A stretch of 64,000 bases of DNA. It comes from Mannheimia sp041807705 (GTDB lineage: Bacteria; Pseudomonadota; Gammaproteobacteria; Enterobacterales; Pasteurellaceae). This document shows, one piece after another, positions 14,982 to 23,135 of this stretch (position 1 is its first letter; each line of letters begins with the position of its first letter). Made by a program: the position numbers and the translations under genes. The notes under the pieces are model-generated. The model made no database searches. It was not told the DNA's origin and saw only the letters and a list, made by a program, of their open reading frames with translations. The stretch is from positions 1 through 64,000 of the forward strand of contig NZ_JBGTYY010000004.1 of assembly GCF_041807705.1 (NCBI RefSeq), given 5' to 3'.

Positions 14982-15458
14982 ATGATTCGTATTGGACACG
15001 GTTTTGATGTTCACGCTTTCGGCGAAGATCGCCCACTGATTATTGCAGGGGTTGAAGTGCCTTATCACACGGGTTTTATTGCTCATAGTGATGGCGATGT
15101 TGCCCTCCACGCATTAACTGATGCCTTACTCGGTGCGGTTGCGTTAGGCGATATTGGTAAACTTTTCCCTGATACCGATATGCAATACAAAAATGCCGAT
15201 AGTCGAGGTTTATTAATTGAAGCCTATCGCCAAGTGCAGGAGCAAGGCTATAAAGTCGGTAATGTTGATGTAACCATTATTGCTCAAGCTCCGAAAATGC
15301 GTCCGCATATCGATAAAATGCGCCAGACTATTGCTGAGGATTTAAAATGCGATATTTCCCAAGTCAATGTAAAAGCCACCACAACGGAAAAGTTGGGATT
15401 TACAGGGCGCGGAGAAGGTATTGCTTGTGAGGCGGTGGCATTATTACTTAAAATTTAA
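14982..15458 (+). CDS. ispF: 2-C-methyl-D-erythritol 2,4-cyclodiphosphate synthase
   Basis: Fifth MEP-pathway enzyme, forming the cyclic diphosphate and releasing CMP; acts as a trimer with a zinc ion at each active site. The 158-residue protein has RIGHGFDVHAFGE (residues 3-15, metal ligands D and H), HSDGDVALHALTDALLGA, and the ATTTEKLGFTGRGEGI block near the end. GGGAGAAATAAG precedes the ATG. It closes the ftsB-ispD-ispF run and is followed by a palindromic repeat. Confidence 0.97.
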   Translation: MIRIGHGFDVHAFGEDRPLIIAGVEVPYHTGFIAHSDGDVALHALTDALLGAVALGDIGKLFPDTDMQYKNADSRGLLIEAYRQVQEQGYKVGNVDVTIIAQAPKMRPHIDKMRQTIAEDLKCDISQVNVKATTTEKLGFTGRGEGIACEAVALLLKI

Positions 15459-15476
15459 ACCCATTTCAATAATCTC

Positions 15477-15541
15477 CGTAGGGGCGGGTCTTATGCCCGC
15501 CCGAAATCATTGCGGACAGGCACAGGACCTGTCCCTACGTA
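15477..15541. repeat. GTAGGG...CCCTAC-bounded double-hairpin repeat
   Basis: The unit begins CGTAGGGGCGGG and ends GTCCCTACG. It contains two hairpins, GGGCGGG/CCCGCCC and GGACAGG/CCTGTCC, separated by AAATCATTGC. Its architecture is shared with the element at 45118-45179. The gap between ispF and ffs contains nothing else apart from one uptake signal. Confidence 0.65.
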
Positions 15542-15600
15542 GTAATTATATTTATTTATGTAATTTCTTGTCGAAAAATAACCGCTTGTGAAATTCCACC

Positions 15601-15628
15601 TTGTCTTATTTTTAAATTTATCTATAAT
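15601..15628 (+). promoter_or_regulatory. putative ffs promoter
   Basis: TTGTCT (15601-15606) and a perfect TATAAT (15623-15628) are 16 bases apart. The implied start near 15635 gives a precursor with about 25 extra 5' bases before the mature RNA. Confidence 0.6.
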
Positions 15629-15659
15629 AGAAAGCCTTACGCAATGAGCGTAATCCGAT

Positions 15660-15770
15660 GGGGCGTTATTGGTTCCTCGCAATGGTGTTCAGCTTACTTG
15701 ATCAGGTTCGGAAGAAAGCAGTCTGGGTTGAAATTTCTGTGTGCCGAGGGTCGCTGGTAACGCCCCACCC
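15660..15770 (+). ncRNA. ffs: signal recognition particle 4.5S RNA
   Basis: The ~111-base RNA pairs with itself end to end: GGGGCGTTA at the 5' end with TAACGCCCC at the 3' end. The apical SRP domain is recognisable by GATCAGGTTCGGAAGAAAGC, with the GGAA-type tetraloop and the adjacent asymmetric loop that bind Ffh, followed on the 3' arm by GTGTGCCGAGG. Exact ends are uncertain by a few bases. Transcription appears to begin about 25 bases upstream, so the 5' end would be cut by RNase P as in E. coli. CCCTTTTATC after the RNA may help end transcription. The gloB start lies 31 bases downstream. Confidence 0.9.
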
Positions 15771-15800
15771 TTTTATCTAATTCCCCATCAGGAGAAAAAT

Positions 15801-16508
15801 ATGCTCCAGATCATTCCTATTCCCGCATTAAGCGATAACTACATTTGGGCAATTCGCAAAGCACAAGATGTGATCATTGTTGATTCGTCAGAACATCAGC
15901 CTGTATTAGACTTTATTGCAAAAAATTCATTAAATTTGACCGCTATCTTGCTTACCCATAATCATCACGACCATACCGATGGTGTGGCTGGCATTGTTGA
16001 GCAATATCCTAATATTTCGATTTATGGGCCGCAAGAAGTTGCTGAATTTGCCAATGTGATTGTGTCGCCCGAACAACATATTGAACTGTTTGGTTATGAT
16101 GTGAGAATTATTGAAAGTGCAGGACACACCGCAGGACACATTAGCTACTTGTTTGGGTATGACTATCTCTTTTGTGGCGATGCACTATTCTCTGGTGGTT
16201 GTGGACGTGTATTCACAGGCGATTATCAAGCTCAATTTGAGGCATTACAACGCTTTAAAAACCTGCCTAACTCGGTTAAAGCCTATCCTGCCCACGAATA
16301 TACTAAGAGCAATTTAAAATTTGCTGAAGCTGTATTGCCACCGAGTTGTACTCTCGCAGAATACCAAGAACAAGTGGATATTTTACGCTCGCAAAATAAA
16401 CCGACTTTACCAACCACCATTGGGCTTGAAATGCAGGTAAATCCGTTTATGCAAGCGGTCGATTTAGACGAATTTATTGCACTTCGCAAGCAGAAAGATA
16501 ATTTCTAA
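15801..16508 (+). CDS. gloB: hydroxyacylglutathione hydrolase (glyoxalase II)
   Basis: Hydrolyses S-lactoylglutathione to lactate and glutathione, completing methylglyoxal detoxification. The 235-residue metallo-beta-lactamase-fold protein has the metal motif THNHHDHTDG (about residues 52-61), GHTAGHISY near 110 and CGDALFSGGCGR near 130. The ATG at 15801 follows CAGGAGAAAAAT; the frame is open further upstream but that region is the 4.5S RNA gene. Length is slightly under the 251 residues of E. coli GloB. It converges with phoR, 14 bases away. Confidence 0.95.
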   Translation: MLQIIPIPALSDNYIWAIRKAQDVIIVDSSEHQPVLDFIAKNSLNLTAILLTHNHHDHTDGVAGIVEQYPNISIYGPQEVAEFANVIVSPEQHIELFGYDVRIIESAGHTAGHISYLFGYDYLFCGDALFSGGCGRVFTGDYQAQFEALQRFKNLPNSVKAYPAHEYTKSNLKFAEAVLPPSCTLAEYQEQVDILRSQNKPTLPTTIGLEMQVNPFMQAVDLDEFIALRKQKDNF

Positions 16509-16522
16509 CGATGATGGGAGCA

Positions 16523-17779
16523 TTATTGTGATTTCAACACAAAAGAGAAACTGCTCCCTTCGCCCTCTTTGCTGGTAATATTAAGCGTTGAGCCGTGTTG
16601 TTCTAATACGTGCTTCACAATTGCCAGCCCTAAACCACTGCCACCTGTTTTCTTACTTCGGGATTCATCAACTCGATAAAAACGTTCAGTTAAATGCGGT
16701 ACGTGGACTTCAGGAATACCAATTCCATTATCTTTTACTTCAAACTTCATACCTTGCTCGCACGGTTTCCAACTGATCTCAATTAAACATTCCTGCCCCG
16801 AATGTTTAATTGAGTTATAAATTAAGTTAGACACTACGCTTTGTAGCTGATGTTCATTACCGAATATTTCTACATCTGGCTGAATATCAAAAGTAATTTG
16901 GTGCGAGTAAGTATTCAAAATTTCTGCATCTTTTTTGAGTGAAATAATCATCGCAGACATATCAAAATGTTGATGATCTTTATTTGATGAGGTTTCAATT
17001 TTCGCCAACATATTTAATTGCTGTAATAAATTCGTCATTCTCAAGCTCTGCTCTTGCATTGCCTTTATCGCTTTTTCTTGCAGTAAACTTTGTACGGGTT
17101 GATCAGATAAGATTTCCAAATAACCTTGTAAAACCGTAAGCGGCGTTCTTAATTCGTGGTTAATATTGCTTAAAAATGTTTGCCTGGAACGTAAAAGTTT
17201 TATCATTTCGGTAATATCACGCCCAATAATCAACAAGGTTTCAGGGTCATATTGATGAATGTGAATTTCAATATAACGTTCGTTATAAGTCAGTAATACA
17301 AGCGGTCGGCTTTTTTTAGGTTGAGCAAAATAATGTTTGAATTGTTTATAAAAGATAATATTGAGAATATTCTTTTGCGTTTTTTTATGCCAATAGAAAT
17401 CGAACATTTTTTGGGAGGCTTGATTACACCAAACAAGTTCGCCATCAACTTGTGAAACAATAATCGCATCAGGTAAATATTGAACATTTTTATTCAATTT
17501 AGATAATAGGCGTAAATTCTCAAACTTCTCCTTTTTATTTTTATTTCGATAATAAGCAATAGTTTGCGAAAAATTTTCTAAATTAATTAGTTCTAAATCT
17601 TTCTTACTTTGTGGATTTAGAGTTTGAAGTAAGCGGTGTTCTGTGATGTGATGCCATACCAATAAGCCAAGAAAAATCACAATTAGCCAAGTGCTGAAAT
17701 CTAAGCCAAATAAGCTAAAAACAAAGGCAATTGTAACGGCTAAAATCAATTCAGCTAAAAAATTAAGTAATTTTTTCAT
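16523..17779 (-). CDS. phoR: phosphate regulon sensor kinase
   Basis: Membrane histidine kinase that, with the Pst transporter, controls PhoB. In the 418-residue protein two N-terminal membrane segments (about 8-25 and 28-45) precede a PAS-like region (about 90-190; LPDAIIVSQVDGELVWCN), the phospho-acceptor helix NINHELRTPLTVLQGYLEIL in the DHp domain (His about 212), and the ATPase boxes NLIYNSIKHS, VKDNGIGIP and GGSGLGLAIVKH. The ATG overlaps the phoB stop (TGATG), showing tight coupling; a GTG one codon earlier is possible. The kinase is intact although its partner gene upstream is frameshifted. Confidence 0.95.
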   Translation of the reverse strand: MKKLLNFLAELILAVTIAFVFSLFGLDFSTWLIVIFLGLLVWHHITEHRLLQTLNPQSKKDLELINLENFSQTIAYYRNKNKKEKFENLRLLSKLNKNVQYLPDAIIVSQVDGELVWCNQASQKMFDFYWHKKTQKNILNIIFYKQFKHYFAQPKKSRPLVLLTYNERYIEIHIHQYDPETLLIIGRDITEMIKLLRSRQTFLSNINHELRTPLTVLQGYLEILSDQPVQSLLQEKAIKAMQEQSLRMTNLLQQLNMLAKIETSSNKDHQHFDMSAMIISLKKDAEILNTYSHQITFDIQPDVEIFGNEHQLQSVVSNLIYNSIKHSGQECLIEISWKPCEQGMKFEVKDNGIGIPEVHVPHLTERFYRVDESRSKKTGGSGLGLAIVKHVLEQHGSTLNITSKEGEGSSFSFVLKSQ

Positions 17780-18472
17780 CACTCACCTTGAATATGCTGT
17801 GAAAAACGATAGCCACTTCCTCTTACTGTTTGCACATAACTATCACATTGGTAAGGCTCAAGGCTACGACGTAAGCGGCGGATATAGCTATCTACCGTTC
17901 TATCTTCTACTTCTAAATCATCGCCCCAAATACGATTTAACAACTGCTCACGGGAATAAACTTTTTCTGAGTGAGCCATAAAAAAAGTGGAGTAATTTGA
18001 ACTCAGTATGACTTAATTGGATTTGTTCAGACTGATAAAACACTCGTTTTGCATTTTCATCTAGGGTTAAATCATTAAATTGAATAATGTGTGAGGTTTG
18101 TTCGTAAGTTCTTCGCCAAACGGCTTCAATACGGGCTAATAATACTTTTGGAGAAAATGGCTTGATGACGTAGTCATCTGCTCCTGCATTTAAGCAGGTA
18201 ATACAATCTTCTTCTGCACTCCGTGCCGTGAGCATAATTACAGGAATTTGGTCAGTTTCTTCGTTTTTTTTCATATATTCAATGAATTGCACACCAGAAC
18301 GCCCAGGTAACATCCAATCTAGTAAGACTAATTGTGGCTTTTCGGCAAGTTTTTTTACTGCACTTTGGTAATCTTCTGCTTCAATAACCTCATATTGATG
18401 TTGCATTATAAAAAGGCTAACCATCTCACGAATGCCACGCTCATCTTCTACCACTAAAATGCTTCTGCTCAT
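17779..18472 (-). pseudogene. phoB: phosphate response regulator PhoB, frameshifted
   Basis: The receiver domain is intact from the ATG at 18472: SILVVEDERGIREMV, phospho-acceptor Asp in LLDWMLPG (about 53), LTARSAEED, and Lys in YVIKPFSPK. The winged-helix domain starts normally (LSHTEFKLLHFF), then the frame slips at a run of seven T on the minus strand (17986-17980) and stops after ten unrelated residues, giving a 174-residue product. The rest of PhoB (AHSEKVYSREQLLNRIWG ... GSGYRF) continues in another frame to 17779. Six T would restore one open frame of about 230 residues. It may be a sequencing error, a slipped-strand variant or a true loss; this read cannot tell. Confidence 0.85.
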
Positions 18473-18492
18473 TAACTATACTCCAATAGAAG

Positions 18493-18525
18493 AAATGCAG
18501 TGAAATAGGTATTAACACTGCATTT
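18493..18525 (-). terminator. hairpin between pstB and phoB
   Basis: AAATGCAGTG (18493-18502) and CACTGCATTT (18516-18525) form a perfect 10-bp stem. On the minus strand it is followed by CTTCTATTGG, a weak T tail, so partial termination or mRNA protection between pstB and phoB is likely. Confidence 0.5.
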
Positions 18526-18536
18526 AACTAAATTAA

Positions 18537-19298
18537 CTAGCCCATTTTGCCCTGAATATAATCTGCTGTACGAGGGAGTTTCGGCTGGCTAAAAATTTGA
18601 GCCGTTTCGCCAAATTCAACCAACTCGCCAAGATACATAAAAGCAGTATAATCAGAACAACGTGCTGCTTGTTGCATATTGTGCGTTACCATTGCCACAG
18701 TATAATCTTGCTTGAGTTCGGTAATCAAGGCTTCAATTTTCATCGTTGAAATTGGATCGAGTGCCGAACAAGGCTCATCTAACAATAATACATCAGGCTT
18801 GATGGCAATGGCTCTGGCAATACATAAACGTTGCTGTTGTCCGCCTGATAAACTATCGCCACTTTGGTGTAATTTATTTTTTACTTCATTCCATAAAGCG
18901 GCTTTGATTAAAGCCCACTCTACACGCTCATTCATCTCTTGCTTTGATAATTTCTCGAACAAACGAATACCAAAGGCGATGTTATCATAAATTGACATTG
19001 GGAATGGCGTTGGTTTTTGGAATACCATACCGACTTTTGCACGAATGATGGAAATATCTGTATCGGTGGTTAATAGATTTTCGCCATCTAAATTGATCTC
19101 CCCTTCTGCTCTTTGGTTTGGATAAAGCTCAAACATACGGTTAAAGGTTCTCAATAAGGTCGATTTACCACAACCAGAAGGCCCTATAAATGCAGTTACT
19201 TTATTTTTCGCAATATTCAAATTGATATTCTTTAAAGCGTGGAAATCGCCATAATAAAAATTAAGATTTTGTACTGAAATTTTTGGTTCTACGTTCAT
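18537..19298 (-). CDS. pstB: phosphate ABC transporter ATP-binding protein
   Basis: Cytoplasmic ATPase of the high-affinity phosphate importer. The 253-residue protein shows Walker A GPSGCGKST (about 38), the ABC signature LSGGQQQRLCIARA (about 150) and Walker B VLLLDEPCSALDP (about 172), followed by the switch histidine in MVTHNMQQA. It is the fourth gene of pstS-pstC-pstA-pstB, 14 bases after pstA. Confidence 0.97.
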   Translation of the reverse strand: MNVEPKISVQNLNFYYGDFHALKNINLNIAKNKVTAFIGPSGCGKSTLLRTFNRMFELYPNQRAEGEINLDGENLLTTDTDISIIRAKVGMVFQKPTPFPMSIYDNIAFGIRLFEKLSKQEMNERVEWALIKAALWNEVKNKLHQSGDSLSGGQQQRLCIARAIAIKPDVLLLDEPCSALDPISTMKIEALITELKQDYTVAMVTHNMQQAARCSDYTAFMYLGELVEFGETAQIFSQPKLPRTADYIQGKMG

Positions 19299-19312
19299 TT
19301 CTAAACACCTTA

Positions 19313-20164
19313 TTATTTCTGTTTTGGTTGTAAGAAAACACGGGTTAAAACATTAATACATAACACAAATAGCGTAATTAAAATCGCACCTGCCCAAGCA
19401 AGATTATTCCAATCTGTAAACGGACTTGCTGCATATTGGTAAATCACAACAGGTAAGTTCGCCATTGGTGCATTCATATCCCAAGACATAAATTGGTTCG
19501 ACAATGCGGTAAAGAGTAATGGAGCTGTTTCACCTGCAATACGGGCAACGGCTAATAATACTCCTGTTAAAATTCCTGATTTTGCAGCACGATAACAGAT
19601 CATCACAATCACTCGCCATTGCGGACAACCTAATGCGATTGCAGCTTCACGCAAGTTATTTGGAATAAGGTTAAGCATACTGTCCGTGGTTCTTACCACG
19701 ATTGGAATAACCAATAATGCTAAAGCTAACGAGCCAGCCCAACCTGAGAAATGCCCTACTTTTGAAACATAAAGCGTATATACAAACAAGCCGATAATAA
19801 TTGACGGAGCAGAGAGCAAAATATCATTTAGAAAACGAGTTACTTTTGCAAAACGGCTATAGTTGCCATATTCTGCTAAATAAGTGCCTGCTAAAATGCC
19901 TATTGGTGTGCCGATAAGCGTGCCTGTTCCCACAATAAGTAGTGAGCCTAAAATCGCATTGCTTAAACCACCCTGTTCATTTGGGGCTGGCGTAATTTGG
20001 GTGAAAAGCTCTAATGAAAGCCCCGGAATTCCTCGACTAATAAGCGAATATAAAATCCAACAAAGCCAAAACAAACCAAAAGCAACCGCCAAATAGGCTA
20101 AACCTAGCATTATGCTATTACAACATTTACGTCTGTAAAAACGAGCGTTCTGTAAATTTTTCAT
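19313..20164 (-). CDS. pstA: phosphate ABC transporter permease PstA
   Basis: One of two inner-membrane permeases of the phosphate importer. The 283-residue protein has about six hydrophobic segments and the binding-protein-dependent permease loop EAAIALGCPQWRVIVMICYR (the EAA motif, about 175-194) that contacts PstB. The start codon shares its first base with the pstC stop, indicating translational coupling. Both stop and start lie at 20164-20166. Confidence 0.95.
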   Translation of the reverse strand: MKNLQNARFYRRKCCNSIMLGLAYLAVAFGLFWLCWILYSLISRGIPGLSLELFTQITPAPNEQGGLSNAILGSLLIVGTGTLIGTPIGILAGTYLAEYGNYSRFAKVTRFLNDILLSAPSIIIGLFVYTLYVSKVGHFSGWAGSLALALLVIPIVVRTTDSMLNLIPNNLREAAIALGCPQWRVIVMICYRAAKSGILTGVLLAVARIAGETAPLLFTALSNQFMSWDMNAPMANLPVVIYQYAASPFTDWNNLAWAGAILITLFVLCINVLTRVFLQPKQK

Positions 20165-21114
20165 TATTTTCCTTCCTTACGCTGCATTCTTAAAATCATT
20201 AAGCGAGAAATAGACAACACAACCGTTGTAATTAAGAAAAGAACTAAACCTAATTCAATTAACGCCGATTTTTGTAAGCCTGAGGCTTCATTAAACTCAT
20301 TTGCAATAGCTGAAGCAATAGATACCGAAGGCGAGAATAATGAATTGGGTATTTGGAAAGTATTACCAATCACAAAAGTGACCGCCATTGTTTCGCCCAA
20401 TGCACGTCCGAACCCTAACATAATGCTGCCGATAAGCCCTGTTTTGGTATAAGGTAGTACCACTTTCCAGAGCACTTCCCAACGGGTTGAACCTAATCCG
20501 TAGGCACTTTCTTTCAACATAGGCGGCACAATAGAAAAAACATCACGCATCATTGATGCGATGAACGGAATAATCATAATGGCAAGCACTAAGCCCGCAG
20601 TAAATAAGCCAATACCAAAGGGGGCACCTGAAAATACATATTCAAGTATAGGCAAATCACCCAACCATTCGATCATCGTTGGTTGAATATATTCTTGGAA
20701 TAAAGGCACGAACACAAATAAGCCCCACATACCATAAATAATGGAAGGAATAGCAGCTAACATTTCAACGGCTGTTCCAATTGGGCGTTTTAGCCATTGT
20801 GGCGAGAGTTCGTTAATAAACACCGCAATACCAAATGAGATCGGCACTGCTATGATTAAAGCTAAACAGGAGGTAATTAATGTCCCCACTATCGGCATTA
20901 ATGCTCCGTATTGATTTTGTACAGGATCCCATTCGCTATCCGATAAAAAACTCACACCAAACTTTTTGATACTTGGCCAACTTTCTATAAATAACGAAAT
21001 CATAATTGCAGCAAGTAAAAGAAATACCAACCACGCAAAACAAGCGGTCATATTTCTAAAAAATATTTCAAATCGATTTTGATTTAAACATTGATTCAAT
21101 TTAGGCATAATCAT
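20164..21114 (-). CDS. pstC: phosphate ABC transporter permease PstC
   Basis: Partner permease of PstA. About 316 residues from the ATG at 21114; an in-frame ATG at 21108 and a TTG at 21138 are alternatives and none has a clear binding site. Six membrane segments are visible, with PSIIYGMWGLFVFVPL and the EAA-type loop KESAYGLGSTRWEVLWKVVL (about 205-224). An uptake signal is embedded near residue 20 and encodes MTAC. A hairpin separates the gene from pstS, which often lowers permease relative to binding-protein expression. Confidence 0.93.
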   Translation of the reverse strand: MIMPKLNQCLNQNRFEIFFRNMTACFAWLVFLLLAAIMISLFIESWPSIKKFGVSFLSDSEWDPVQNQYGALMPIVGTLITSCLALIIAVPISFGIAVFINELSPQWLKRPIGTAVEMLAAIPSIIYGMWGLFVFVPLFQEYIQPTMIEWLGDLPILEYVFSGAPFGIGLFTAGLVLAIMIIPFIASMMRDVFSIVPPMLKESAYGLGSTRWEVLWKVVLPYTKTGLIGSIMLGFGRALGETMAVTFVIGNTFQIPNSLFSPSVSIASAIANEFNEASGLQKSALIELGLVLFLITTVVLSISRLMILRMQRKEGK

Positions 21115-21141
21115 TTTTCTGTATGAAATCTGTGACAAAGT

Positions 21142-21177
21142 AACGACCGCCCACCTAATACAAGCGGTCGTTTTTTT
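21142..21177. terminator. uptake-signal hairpin between pstS and pstC
   Basis: AACGACCGC (21142-21150) pairs with GCGGTCGTT (21164-21172). The T run lies on the plus-strand side, not downstream in the direction of pst transcription, so for the operon the hairpin would act as a weak attenuator or a 3' stabiliser of pstS mRNA. Confidence 0.55.
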
Positions 21178-21179
21178 CC

Positions 21180-22202
21180 TTATTTTTGCAATTCAGCGTT
21201 CCATTTAGCTTGAATGCGTTTTACAACCTCTTCAGGAATTGGCACATAATCCAATTCTTCTGCCACACGCTGCCCTTTTGCAAACGCCCAATCAAAGAAT
21301 TTCACCACATTTTGCGTTGCTTCAGGCTTGCCCTCTTTTTTATGAATTAAGATGAAACTTGCTGCGGTAATCGGCCAAGATTTTTCGCCTGCTTCATTGG
21401 TAAGAATTACGCCCATACCTTCTGCTTCATTCCATTTTGCATTACTTGCTGCCGCCATAAAACTTTCCTTGTTCGGCTGAACAAATTCGCCTGATTGATT
21501 TTGTAATGCTGTCCACGCAAGTTCGTTTTGTTTTGCGTAAGCATATTCCACATAACCAATTGAATATTTCATTTGGCGAACATAAGCTGCAATCCCCTCA
21601 TTACCTTTACCACCGTGTCCTTTTGGCCATTTCACGGCTTTTCCTTCACCGACTGTTGATTTCCATTCACTTGATGCTTTAGATAAGTAGTTAGTAAAAC
21701 CAAAAGTGGTGCCAGAACCATCCGAGCGATGAATCACAAGAATATCTTTATCAGGCAGATTTAAATTGGGGTTTAATTTTTGAATAGCCGCATCATTCCA
21801 TTTAGCTACTTTGCCCAGATAGATTTGAGCAACTAAATCGCCAGAAAGTGTTAATTCACCTTCTTTAATACCAGGAATATTAACCACTAGCACTGTACCA
21901 CCAATAATAGCAGGGAATTGTAATAATTGATGTTGTTGTAATAACTCTGCTTTCATCGGGTCATCAGATGTCCCAAAATCAACAGTTTTTGCGATAATTT
22001 GTTGCTGACCACCGCCCGATCCAATTGATTGATAATTGACTTTATTACCCGTTTCTTTTTCATATAAAGCAGCCCATTTCGCATAAATCGGATAAGGAAA
22101 TGATGCCCCAGCTCCTGTAATAGTGTGTGCGTGAGAAGCCACTACCACTGAGGCAAAAATAGAACCTAATAACATTACTTTTTTAGTCTGACGCATTAGC
22201 AT
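21180..22202 (-). CDS. pstS: periplasmic phosphate-binding protein
   Basis: Captures phosphate in the periplasm for PstCAB. From the ATG at 22202, preceded by AAGGAGA at seven bases, the product has 340 residues. A signal peptide (MLLGSIFASVVVASHA region) is followed by the mature start HTITGAGASFPYPIY; the ligand-contact stretches GSGGGQQQ, DFGTSDDPM and RSDGSGTTFGF are present. The C-terminus ends in FFDWAFAKGQ and YVPIPEEV blocks usual for PstS. A Pho box stands 55-72 bases upstream of the start, so phosphate-starvation induction is expected if PhoB works. Confidence 0.96.
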   Translation of the reverse strand: MLMRQTKKVMLLGSIFASVVVASHAHTITGAGASFPYPIYAKWAALYEKETGNKVNYQSIGSGGGQQQIIAKTVDFGTSDDPMKAELLQQHQLLQFPAIIGGTVLVVNIPGIKEGELTLSGDLVAQIYLGKVAKWNDAAIQKLNPNLNLPDKDILVIHRSDGSGTTFGFTNYLSKASSEWKSTVGEGKAVKWPKGHGGKGNEGIAAYVRQMKYSIGYVEYAYAKQNELAWTALQNQSGEFVQPNKESFMAAASNAKWNEAEGMGVILTNEAGEKSWPITAASFILIHKKEGKPEATQNVVKFFDWAFAKGQRVAEELDYVPIPEEVVKRIQAKWNAELQK

Positions 22203-22240
22203 AGTAATTCTCCTTACATTAAATTGCTGTTGCGTGACTA

Positions 22241-22274
22241 AGTGTAGAAAACAATTATGACAATTTGATGACAA
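22241..22274 (-). promoter_or_regulatory. Pho box and -10 of the pst operon
   Basis: On the minus strand TTGTCATCAAATTGTCAT (22274-22257) contains two TTGTCAT repeats 11 bases apart, matching the PhoB box CTGTCAT-N4-CTGTCAT. The -10 candidate TACACT (22246-22241) follows after 10 bases, with no separate -35, as in E. coli pstS. Confidence 0.8.
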
Positions 22275-22389
22275 TCATTAAGTTTTTTCATTTTTTTATA
22301 AAAACTTGTGCAAATATCGCTTGTTAATTCCACTACGCTTTATCCTATGGTATAGTTAGTGCCATTTTTATCTTATCTCTATTATTTTA

Positions 22390-23115
22390 GTGAGTGGACC
22401 TGTGAACTTTGATCCTCAAAATATGCCAAAACACGTTGCAATTATTATGGATGGCAATGGTCGTTGGGCTAAGCAGAAAGGAAAATTACGCATTTTCGGG
22501 CATCAAAATGGTGTGAAAGCGGTTCGTTCTGCGGTAAGTTTTGCAGCTAAACATCAAATTAAAGTCTTAACGCTTTATGCTTTTAGTAGTGAAAACTGGA
22601 GCAGACCCGAAACTGAAGTATCTGCTTTAATGACACTTTTTATGAAGGCCTTAGATTCTGAGGTTAAAAAATTACACAAAAATAATATCCGCTTAAATAT
22701 TATTGGCGATAAATCTGCTTTTAGCGAAAGTTTACAAAAACGTATCGCAGAATCAGAAAACTTAACGGCAAACAATACAGGGCTTATTTTAAATATTGCT
22801 GCTAACTACGGTGGCTATTGGGATATTGTTCAGGCTTCACAAAAATTAGCGTTACAAGTAAAAGAAAATCAACTTGATATTGCACAAATTACTCCTGAAT
22901 TATTTCAGCAACATTTAGCAACAGAAACACAACCGCAGGTGGATTTACTTATTAGAACCAGTGGCGAACAACGCATTAGTAACTTTTTATTATGGCAAAT
23001 TGCCTATGCAGAACTCTTTTTCAGCCCTGTGTTATGGCCTGATTTCAATGAAGAAACTTTTAGTGAAGCAATTTTAGCGTACCAACAGCGTGAACGCCGA
23101 TTTGGTGGCTGTTAA
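22390..23115 (+). CDS. uppS: undecaprenyl diphosphate synthase
   Basis: cis-Prenyltransferase that makes the C55 lipid carrier for wall and O-antigen units. The 241-residue frame begins with GTG at 22390; another GTG at 22402 is possible and has a better binding site (GAGTGG). Motifs: HVAIIMDGNGRWAK (catalytic Asp), FGHQNGVKAVR, LYAFSSENWSRP, LLIRTSGEQRISNFLLWQ and YAELFF. It heads the envelope run uppS-cdsA-rseP-bamA-skp-lpxD-fabZ-lpxA. The dxr and frr genes that precede it in E. coli are not here; pstS lies divergently upstream. Confidence 0.95.
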   Translation: MSGPVNFDPQNMPKHVAIIMDGNGRWAKQKGKLRIFGHQNGVKAVRSAVSFAAKHQIKVLTLYAFSSENWSRPETEVSALMTLFMKALDSEVKKLHKNNIRLNIIGDKSAFSESLQKRIAESENLTANNTGLILNIAANYGGYWDIVQASQKLALQVKENQLDIAQITPELFQQHLATETQPQVDLLIRTSGEQRISNFLLWQIAYAELFFSPVLWPDFNEETFSEAILAYQQRERRFGGC

Positions 23116-23135
23116 TACAATTACAAGGACAGACA

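Noticed and set aside
15741..15800. gloB frame stays open upstream to 15741
   Set aside because: These codons overlap the 3' arm of the 4.5S RNA gene, and the GGAGAAAAAT before the ATG at 15801 gives a family-like start.
17980..17986. Programmed frameshift in phoB
   Set aside because: The T7 run alone lacks a downstream structure or internal Shine-Dalgarno that I could see, and PhoB is not known to use frameshifting; error or mutation is simpler.
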